The notes beneath the pieces were generated by a model, which was not told the origin of the DNA, ran no database searches, and worked only from the letters and a program-made list of their open reading frames with translations. From Linum tenue (Eukaryota; Streptophyta; Magnoliopsida; Malpighiales; Linaceae), in NCBI GenBank assembly GCA_946122785.1, contig CAMGYJ010000005.1, positions 85,616,547 through 85,680,546 on the forward strand: a stretch of DNA of 64,000 nucleotides, in the 5' to 3' direction. The position numbers and the translations under genes were made by a program. This document shows, one piece after another, positions 45,620 through 54,678 of the stretch. Numbering within the stretch: position 1 is the stretch's first letter; every line of letters starts with the position of its first letter.

Positions 45620-45985
45620 GCACGGCCGTGTGGGTCATATTTATAGCCGTCAGGCTCGTCACACGGGCAACCCACACGGCTGTGTGAAGTGCACTTTTGC
45701 CCGTGTAGGCCGACACGGGCTGGCCGAGGAATTCCACACGGCCGTGCGAGATGTACATTTGGCCGTGTGGAATTTGCCGAGAGCTCACACGGCTAGGGGA
45801 TAAAATCCACACGGCCGTGAGAGCAGATGAGTTGCCCGTGTCGGCCACACGGCCAGGCCAAGCCACATGGCCGTGCCAGTTGCACTTTTGGCCGTGTGGA
45901 ATTTGCCGAGAGCTCGCACGGCCAGGGGATAAAATCCACACGGCCGTGTGAGCATTAGGCCTGGCCGTGTGAGCTGCTGGAGCCC
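45620..45985 (-). repeat. A-family palindrome cluster, internal copy
   Basis: More than ten full or half copies of CACACGGCCGTGTG in about 360 bp, mixed with CACACGGGCA / TGCCCGTGTG pairs. A block GTGTGGAATTTGCCGAGAG recurs with a spacing of about 126 bp (45765 and 45893), so part of it is a tandem duplication. The same palindrome fills the A LTRs (2640-2835 and 50025-50220). Confidence 0.88.
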
Positions 45986-46095
45986 CAAATTCAACCTGTT
46001 TTCACTCAAAAACGTAATTCGACTCTGGAACAACATCTCAAGACTCAAAAAATACAAAAAACAAAAGGGAAAAAAGTAAGAAAATGCAAACCTCG

Positions 46096-46113
46096 GTGGG
46101 GTTGCCTCCCCAC
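46096..46113 (-). repeat. post-protease hairpin of element A
   Basis: Element-sense stem GTGGGG / CCCCAC with loop AGGCAA, about 45 nt after the protease-frame stop at 46158. The stem differs from B (GTTGGG / CCCAAC) by a compensating pair. Confidence 0.75.
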
Positions 46114-46157
46114 AAGCGCTTCTTTACCGTCTTTTAGCTGGACGCCAGTATGGATGC

Positions 46158-47126
46158 TCAGAGAAGTGTAGGATCAGGTGCCTTCAAGAGCGGATCCACA
46201 TCGCTCTTGAGGTACAGCTTCAAATGGTGGCCATGCACGCGACGAATGTGGCCACCAGCATTTTCCAACTCGACTTGGCCATCCGACAAGATGCAAGCGA
46301 GTGAATACTCGGATGGCCAAGGTGGGGGCGGGACCAGCTTGTAATGGTCTCCGGCTCCCTTTCGAGCAGGCTTAGCTGCCTGCAGTTTCGGCCGCCACCC
46401 CTCCTTGATCTGTTCTTTTGGTGACAGAGTGGTCAGGAGTTGCGGCGAAGGTATGGGAGACGGATCCTGCAAAATAGGCAACACAAAAGGATACACGACA
46501 GACTCGTGCTCCTGGTGAGATACTGCATGCAGAGGTAACGAAGCAGGTAGAGTATTAGCAATTGAAAACGTTATTCGCTCCTCGCCATCCCTCAAAACTA
46601 AGGTCCCATCATGCACATCTATGAGAGCCTTGGCGGTGGCCAGGAAAGGCCTTCCCAGTATAAGGGGCACTTCTGTGTCCTCATTGATGTCCAGGGCAAC
46701 AAAATCCACAGGATATTTGAATTTTCCAACCTTAACCAGAAGGTCTTCCACTATGCCCCTAGGATGCACTACAGATCGGTCAGCTAATTAAAGGGTCATC
46801 CTAGTCGCACGGGGTTCACTTAGGCCTAGTTTCTTGAACAATTTATACGGCATAACATTGATACTAGCACCTAAATCCGCCAAGGACCTCTCTACATGCA
46901 ATTTATCTATAGAGCACGGGATAGTAAAACTACCTGGGTCCTTCTGCTTCTGCGGAAGCTTGTTCTGCAGAATAGCCGAGCACTCCTCGCTGAGCTCCAT
47001 AGTGGCCAGCTCACTCAGCTTCTGCTTCTTCAAGAGAAGCTCTTTCAGAAACTTCGCATACTTAGGCATTTGAGATAGTGCCTCCGGGAAGGGCACTTGG
47101 ACATTCAGCTTCCTAAGCATGGCCAT
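46158..47126 (-). pseudogene. retropepsin region of element A, one in-frame stop
   Basis: ADLGASINVMPYKLF (D-L-G triad) near 46870, then after an in-frame stop at 46788-46790 the frame continues with HPRGIVEDL and LGRPFLATAKAL. The tail to 46158 has a WRPKLQ / YKLVPPPPWP segment. Same order as in B. The stop replaces a residue before LADRSV. It would have been the Gag-processing protease. Confidence 0.82.
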
Positions 47127-47132
47127 GAAGTT

Positions 47133-48929
47133 TTAGAACTCTGCCTCCAGCCTGTCTCTGTGCAACCGAGTAGGGAAGGGGAGTTTCGGGATATACTCCT
47201 TCACTACCGGTTGCGGCTTAGGTGCAGGCACCTCAACCTCCTTCTCTGCTTCTTCTTCAACCGCTGGAGACGCTAAGACAGGGGTCTCTCTCTCTTGTTC
47301 CCGAACAGGTGGATCTACAGTCATCTTGCCACTCCTGGTTGTGATGGCATTGCAGTGCTCATTCGGGTTCTGCGGATGAGGGATGGTCTGACTGGGTAGA
47401 GTACCAGGAGCCCTTTGTGCCACTGCCTGAGCCACGCTCCCCAGCTGGGTTTGGATATCCTGCAAGACAGCCTGTGTGTTCCTCTGGCAGCTTCAAGAGC
47501 CAGGAATTTACCCGAGGCCTTTTCCATGAACTGCTCAATAGTGTTGAATTTTTTAGCACTAGAACTGGCGAGAGAACCCACCAAATCTCTCAATTACTCC
47601 ATCGGGTCACTCTGTACTGGGCTGCAGGTGCTGCCCCTGTCTGCTGAAATGGTCGCACCTGTGACTGAGGTGGAACTGGCCCCTGTCTGGGCGGGTAGAG
47701 TGGCTGCTGTGGCTGCTAAAATTGCCCTTGTCTGGGCTGGTACGGAGGCCTCTGGAAACCAGGTGGTCCCTGGGGAGCTGGTGGTCTGGGATTTGCCCCA
47801 GCCCAAGAAAAGTTAGGATGCTGGCGCCACCCCTCGTTATAGGTGTTGCTGTAGGGGTCGAAGCGCCTGGCATTACTGAAGAAGTCCACCTGCTCCTGGG
47901 TAGTAGACGATTCCCTCATCGCTTGACAGTCTTCCACCGTGTGATGGGTGCTCTCGCACTAGTGGCAGAGCATCGCCTGCTGCTGTCCGGTCCCTGGAAT
48001 CATCCCGGAACGATCGATAGCTGAAACCAGCTTCGATACTACCTGCACCAAATCTGAGGGGTGGGCTCCCACAGTATGTACACCTCGGCTTGGTGCTCTC
48101 CTCGACCTCCTAGCAGTGCCCCAATCATACCCGTTCTCTGCCATCTCCTCAAAGAGTTGATTCAGCTGTGGCGGTGTTTTGGTCAGCATGTTCCCGCCAC
48201 AAACCGAGTCAATCAGCTGCTTGTCGTCTGGGAAGAGGGCGTGATAGAAGGTGCCCACCTTGAAAGCATCATTGAAGCCATGATTTGGAACCTCAGGAAG
48301 AGACTATTGTACCTCTCCCATGCATCCCTGATGGTCTCATCCTCATCATGAGCAAAATGGGTATTTTGCTTCTGCAGGTCAGCCGTCTTGGATGGAGGAT
48401 GGTAGCGGGTGAGGAACTTGTCCGCCAGATTGGCGAACGTGGTGATAGAACCCGGAGGTCGAGTGTCTAGCCACTCCTTTGCCTGCCTCTCCAGAGTAAA
48501 TGGGAAGTACCTCAGCTGGATGGCATCTGCTGGTACCCCATTGATCTTGATTCCATCGATGAGCTCGTGGAATCGCCTGAGATGTGATCGGGGGCACTCC
48601 CCCTCCTTACCACGGAACACCACTGAACCGCGCAGCATGGTGATTACAGAGGTGCTCGCCTCAAAATTGTTGGCTGGGACATGAGGGTGTTGAATGGGTG
48701 ACCTCATGTCCGCGGCTCTGGCGGTCTAGTAGGATCCCATGGTCTGCTCCTCTGGATTGATCATATTCTGGTTCTCTGGATCAGCCATCACTTTTTCTTC
48801 TTCGATCTGCAGCTGTGATAGCGCCTCCTCTGCAGCCAGTCGCGCCTTTAGAGCCCTCTTGAAGTTCCTGCAGGTTCGTTCAAGCTCCTGGTCTAATGGT
48901 AATAGATCTCCTGACTGGCTACCGGTCAT
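47133..48929 (-). pseudogene. gag of Athila-like element A, broken
   Basis: ATG at 48929. The gag domain is at about 48640-48320 (FRGKEGECPRSHLRRFHELI, EWLDTRPPGS). A CX2CX4HX4C zinc knuckle lies near 47965-47925, in which the third residue is a TAG where B has Trp. Another in-frame TAG is at 48726-48728. Frame changes occur near 48255 and between 47716 and 47465. Both TAGs can be explained as G-to-A changes of TGG. Inactive. Confidence 0.82.
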
Positions 48930-49048
48930 ACACTACCTGCACACAATCAGCAGAAACAATCCGTGAAGGCATACAGGTGGAAGAGATAAAATGCAATAAA
49001 GAAAAAGCTAGAGTAACAAACTTTCACGTTTCCCCAATAACCTAGAGG

Positions 49049-49067
49049 GTCCCTGGCAACGGCGCCA
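49049..49067 (-). promoter_or_regulatory. primer-binding site of element A
   Basis: TGGCGCCGTTGCCAGGGAC on the minus strand, complementary to the tRNA-Asp 3' end apart from one or two bases, six bases after the LTR. Confidence 0.88.
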
Positions 49068-49073
49068 AAAACT

Positions 49074-50417
49074 TGACACGCCAAAACACAACACCAAACT
49101 GCGACCAAGTGTAATCGCAGTCCGGGAATGCAGTAATAGGCAAGTTCTATTATCAACCCGGGGTCTAGATCTACTGCTTACTCCGTGATTATTTATTATC
49201 TAGCCAACTAAGTCGATTGATTGTTGTTTAAACTAAAAGCAGTAAGAAAGCAGGAAATAGTTCGGTTTTCTAAAGCAAGAACGAGTCACTCGGGAATGAG
49301 TCCCCCTAGCTCCTTAGTTAGGTTCAATTGTAATTACCCTGGGTTGATTCACTATTGATTAGACTGCGCAAGATCCGACAGTAGCTTGGAAGCTTGGAAT
49401 CTCTTAAGCTGACCAAGCCCTCTCAGTCTAACTACCCGGCAGACGACTAGTCTTCACCGGGATGGAAAGCTGAGGCTATGAACACAGAACTCCACTACTG
49501 GAATTGAATTCCAGTACAAAGCAGTAAACTGGCTAACTCTCGTATAACCAATCCCCTACTATCGAATGAAGAGGATCTAACAACCTAATCAGATTCTATC
49601 TATCTCAGGTTGCAGCAGAAATCAAGAAAAGCTGATCAGACTTCAATCAATTCAATAAACATGCATCATTCGATTAAAACCAAACAGTATAATCATCCCA
49701 AGTCATTACAATCAAATCCCTAACACAAAGAACTAGGGTTCTTCATACCCAAGTGAGAGAAGGATTCTACTCCATAGAGAGAGAGAGAAGAGAACAGTAA
49801 TCAGAGTAGTCATACTCATAAAGATGAGGAAAATCTGCTCTGGGATGATGATTTCCACTCCTATGACGATCTCCAAGCTCGATTTGATGAAACCCAGCTC
49901 CAAGATAGCTTCTAGGATGTGTTCTTCGCACTTTCTCTCTCTAGGGCTCTGTTTTTGCTCTGAAAATCCGATTCTCCCACTTGTGGCTCGGAATTGTCTG
50001 AAAAACCAAGATTTCCCGACTCACACGGGCAGGCCACACGACCGTGTGGCTCACCCAGTTGCCCTTATGAGTCAAAACGCGGCGTATTAATAAGTCGAAC
50101 TTCAGGCTTCCCACACGGCCGTGTGGGAATTTTGCTCTGCCCTTGTTTGCTCTCGGCGAAAATCGCACGGCCACAAATGTGAGTTGCACGGCCGTGTGAT
50201 GACTAAGTGTGCCCGTGTTGCATCCTTAGCACCTCGACACGCGCCCGATCTTCGTCCAATCGACCCCAAACTCGCTCCCAAGCCTCCATTCACGTACTAG
50301 GACCTGAAATATCACAAACAAGCACAACCTAGCGTGAAATCGGCCTAAAACACGAGAATCAACACCTCAAACGGCTCAAGAATAGGGGTGAAAACATGTG
50401 TAATTAACGGTCTATCA
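49074..50417 (-). mobile_element. 5' LTR of Athila-like element A
   Basis: 1344 bp on the minus strand, TGATAGACCG (50417) to GTGTCA (49074). It is preceded on that strand by TAGGG (50422-50418). It contains the CACACGGCCGTGTG cluster at 50025-50220. Partner LTR at 2423-3769. Confidence 0.93.
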
Positions 50418-50892
50418 CCCTACGTTTGATTCTCGCGAAAGTAACGACCCTTTCTTTTTTCCTTTCCTTAATTTGTTGGGTGCCATTTACCGTAACTCCT
50501 TGACTACTACTTGTCGACTTCCTACATACTATGTGTCTTTCTGAACCTTATGTTGATCAGCTCGCATCCCCGTAGGGTAGGAGCTGCTTTGGACAACCTC
50601 TTCTCGCTTACGAAAAGAGTTCACTAAGTGATCCTCTTAGGAATCTCCTCCTCTCCTTTCCGAGACATATCATAACCCCGTCGGGCATCCTAAAGTTATT
50701 TCCTTATCATGATTAGAGTATACTGGGCATTCTAAAAAAATTCCCGAAAGACTCTGACTCGTTTGGCCAAACTTTTAACTGACACTCCCTTTTTTCTTTC
50801 CTTTAAAAACTAAACACTTGAAAAACGCAGATCGTCACTCCAGTATTCCTTGGAGACCAAGGAACAGAGGAGTGTCGGCTCTGATACCAAAA
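50418..50892 (-). mobile_element. 5' internal end of long-LTR element C with PBS
   Basis: Starts at 50889 with TGGTATCAGAGCC (50877-50889), the initiator tRNA-Met binding site usual for chromoviruses. It then runs about 460 bp without a coding frame to the A insertion point (TAGGG). The rest of C is at 3770-5775. Confidence 0.85.
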
Positions 50893-53016
50893 TAAAACGA
50901 CTCGGTCCTTTTTCAAAACCAAACCATAACTCAAATCACAAACCGGTTCCTCCGGAGCAACCCAAATAATTTTTTTAAAATAACTAAACCGACAATGTTT
51001 AAGAATTTCAAACACAAAGGCTAAACACTTGGGCAAATGACAATCCCAATACTTAAAATGAATGAATTCAGAATCTCTAGTTTACATTCCTAATCATATA
51101 ACAAAGAAATTAAACTATTCTAGCTCCGACTCTTCACGAGTTCTTGGACTTCTCATCAATGCTGGTGCAGCTACTCGCCTCGCCTTGCCTCTTCTCGAAA
51201 CCCGCCTCTGCTAACCCCTCCTCGACCTGGTGAGTGAGAAGGGGTCAGTCTCGTCGTTACTTCCTAAGGTCTTTGCCCTAAGCAAACTTTCTACTAACAT
51301 GTTATTAGAGTTTCCTTCCTAGCATGAAAGCCATTCTCACTTTCTACACTTAAATAATCATCCTTACTAAAACACGTTATTTGGGTTCATGACTTAGACA
51401 AAAGTCGTTCTCGCTTTTATCCTCAATAACTTATTTCAACATCAACTCACGGAAGCTCTCGACTTCTATCCTTAACTTAAACACAAAAAACTAGGACCAC
51501 CGCGTTACGTCTCGCCGTCCGGTGTCCTACCCTAGTATGCCAATTGCGTTACGTCTCACCGTCCGGTGGCATACCCAAACTCGGCAATGGCACTGCGTTA
51601 CGTCTCGCCGTCCAGTCCATTCCCAATCAACTACTGCGTTACGTCTCGCCGTCCAGGAGTGACCCAACCGCCCGGGGGTTCCTCATACCATCAATCCATA
51701 CAACATCACATACATTCGTACATAGCACAACGCGTGCCTCCACCCTTACAGGCGGTGGGATGCCTCACACACATATCGCGCATTACTCAAAAATTAACTA
51801 ATTAATAACTTGAACGAAAAGCATAAACTAAAAGACCTACGACAGATATTTTATCCCCTTTACACTCACCTCGAAAAGATGACTCCTCGATTCCTTCTGC
51901 GACGAAACCCTCCTTAGCCGGATTATCTTGGGGAAACCTATTAATAAGAATCCATTTTCTCAGACGACCTTTCTTGACTTAAAACCCCTTTTGAATAACT
52001 AGAACATCCTCTCCTCAAACTCCATTCCTCGAGCCTCATTCCAAAGGTCCCTTAAGCCCCATTAAAAATTTTATAGAAATAATCCCTTTAAAACCGACCA
52101 TTTTCTTAATTATTTTTATATTGGATGAATTTTTCACCTAACTTGATCCTTCTTAAAATTCCGGATAATAATTTTCCCATGTCAATCATGAGCACCTATA
52201 GCCTGGAAAATTATCAAACCCTTCAAATGAATATTCGAACAATTTCTAAAAATAGAAATACATCTTCAAAAATTCTCAAATTAAATTACAGTATATAATA
52301 GACCACCCTCAATTTATAAAATGGTTAAACCTAGGAACAAACACTCGCAGTGGCTCGAAACAATTTAAAACATCCAAAATATGTTTCTACAAATTCCCAG
52401 CAGCTTTAGTGACCACCCAAAATCTGTCACTAAAAGCCTGTAACGCCTGTTACTAAAAACCCAGAATTGCACCCTCATGAAAAATCCCCAAATTAATCTG
52501 CCTAACTCAAAGGGATCGAGTTCCCTTAGCTCTAGAACGTGCCTAGGACTAGATTGGGTGACCCGGGATGTAGATTCCTCGTTGATTGATGATCGAATCC
52601 TCAAACGTCACCGCTAATAAAATACGAGCTTTGGATTAGACTATCGATGAATCAAGTTTAGAAATTGCGAAGGGGTTCGTGATCCTTACCTAGAAACACG
52701 AAAGGGATGGGATCGGGATCGGCTGCGAGTGGCGAGGCTGCTTGGTTCTTCAGTCGGCGCTGGGGATGGGGTTTTGAGGATTGTGGGGGTTTTGGCTGGG
52801 GAATAATTGGGGAAGTTTAGATGGGAGGGGGTTTGGGTTTATTAAAGTGGAGGTCGGCCTCCGCCCCACTATTTATATATACTTTTTTTTACACATAATG
52901 TTATAATAATAATATTATTATTCTTAATCCGCGGTTGTAACTCATAGTACGTAACCGTCAATCCAACCGATCACGTATTAAGATCGAACCTAAATCTAAA
53001 ATACCGGGGTGTTACA
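50893..53016 (-). mobile_element. 5' LTR of long-LTR element C
   Basis: 2124 bp on the minus strand, starting TGTAACACCCCGG (53016) and ending TCGTTTTA (50893), where the partner ends GTTTCA. A TATATAAATAG-like box is at about 52868-52880 (minus). The minus-strand flank GCTCC (53021-53017) matches 5776-5780. Confidence 0.88.
51498..51655 (-). repeat. tandem repeat inside the C 5' LTR, 4 units
   Basis: Four copies of the same unit seen three times in the other C LTR. The extra unit contains a segment (around 51600-51635) absent from 5108-5225. Confidence 0.8.
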
Positions 53017-54678
53017 GGAGCCTTTTGTATGCCCAAATTTCAAAAATTTGAGGGCTCCAAGCATTGTTTGCATGATCAAAGTGGTCGGATGGTGGGAAAT
53101 TCTCGTGTTTTTGGGAATTGATATTGTTTTGTTGCATGTGATCGATTATATCCTATGATGATGACTGAGATGTTCATTAGGATAGGGCAAAAGTTTAGCT
53201 CTCAGGTGTGCATAAATAAATGGATGTCTTGACTTGATCACTTGTTGCTTACAATTGCCATGCATCGCGTTGGTGAATTGGAATAGATGGTTGGGTAACT
53301 AGGTAGCCTGTGAGCTTTGAGCCAATCGTTTTCTTCCGGTGTGATAGTTCCCTCTTACCACGGTGTGTAGCTTTACAAGTTGTCACTAGCAAGTATGATG
53401 GAGGCATAGGATGAGTCCACGCCCAAATGTTGATTGTCCCGAAATGTATCATCCTTTAGTCAAACCCTTTGAGCCCTGTGACTTCGTGGGTCGTTCTCAA
53501 TTTAGGAGCTTCATGCGTGTGAGCATAAAGGTGTTAATAGAACGACCCCCAATCCTTTCTTCGTGTCTAAACATGAGTCGCCCGTGTGTTCCGGAGATCT
53601 CACCTTTGAGTCTCCATAGAGGTTCTACATAGGAGGTTTGTGTGCGGTTCTTGCTAGGAATGCGAAATGAAGTGTAGTGTTGGAGTGAGTTCTTCAAAAA
53701 GAGAGCATTGGTCGTTAAATGTTTAGGTGGCAAGTGTTTTACTCTCTAGTACCCCCCTCAAAAAGAAAAAAAAAGAGAAACGAAAAAGAGGTAATAAAAT
53801 GAGGTAAATAAAGTAGTGAGTGCCACGAAAAACCAATGTACATGCTCTATGAGGGGTTTCTTGGAAACCAAGCCATCGAAACCCCCACATTGTTTAGAAC
53901 TCCTTCACTACCAACCCTAAAGAGCTAGCAAGAGTTGACCGAGGTAGAGTGCTTCAAGGTAGTTCATGATGAGTGATAGTTGGAAGGGAGAGATAAGGTT
54001 TTTGGCCGATGTTAATGGCCTTTGATTGAAGAGAAGGGTTTTAGTCGAAACCATAGACCCTTTGGGTTTAGGTTGAAGATGTAGAACCTCACGTCATGAT
54101 TGCCACCACCCAAAAATCCTTTTCCCCATGCCCGAGCCAATCGCCAGTCATCTGAACCCGTGTCTAAGACCTCCGGACGAGCTAGTGGTGACAACCATTC
54201 CATGAACTATAGCGTTTAGAGGTTCCCGTCGTGGTATTGAGACGATATGGCAGAGAGGTTATGATTGTGCACATCTTTTGCACCAAAAAGGTCCCGACCC
54301 CACTGGTCTTGAGAGTGAATGATCCATTCTTGTTTTACTTACGATTTCATACCCGGTGAGGACTTTTGTTGCCTGTCCATTTGTTCCTCGGACTTGAATT
54401 CCATGCATGGTGGTTGTGGTCGATAAGTGGTTTTGTTGAGACTTGCATTTATCCATGAATAGGTTGAGAACTTTTCATTTGCCCGTTTTGGTGGCTTTGA
54501 ATGTCGTTTGTGGTGGATGTCGGTATTGCTTGCAATGATTCATGGGTTGATTGTCAATAAACATCGAGAATTCCCATTACGTGCCCTTTGAGTTGTCCCC
54601 AACTTGTGTAGGTTGAAATATTAGCGTGTGCGTGAAATGGTTTGCTTGGGGACAAGCAAACTTCTAAGTGTGGGGGAG
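53017..54678 (+). mobile_element. 3' internal half of Athila-like element B
   Basis: Non-coding spacer continuing B after the C insertion (shared GGAGC duplication). It aligns with 1088-2422 of A. An A/G-rich stretch (53760-53800) is present. It ends in the conserved hairpin (54640-54661) and the polypurine tract AAGTGTGGGGGAG (54666-54678). Confidence 0.88.
54640..54661 (+). repeat. conserved hairpin upstream of the B polypurine tract
   Basis: Stem GTTTGCTT / AAGCAAAC, loop GGGGAC, identical to 2382-2403 in A. Confidence 0.85.

Larger units (their letters stand above)
42959..49073 (-). mobile_element. 5' internal part of Athila-like element A
   Basis: Minus-sense order: PBS, gag, protease, hairpin (46113-46096), palindrome cluster, ORF1-like gene, non-coding spacer, then the inversion junction; it continues at 1088 plus. 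No RT, RNase H or integrase is present. Total A length, rejoined, is about 10.1 kb. The spacers 42963-43776 and 44898-45619 hold no gene. Confidence 0.88.

Noticed and set aside
45620..45985. Regular short palindromes as a CRISPR array
   Set aside because: Spacing is irregular, there are no unique equal-length spacers, and the context is a plant retroelement.
1..53016. Left (1088-5775) and right (42959-53016) A and C pieces as independent insertions
   Set aside because: Their outer flanks carry the same target duplications (TAGGG and GCTCC), and A, C, B and E all become continuous with one inversion. Independent copies would not do this.
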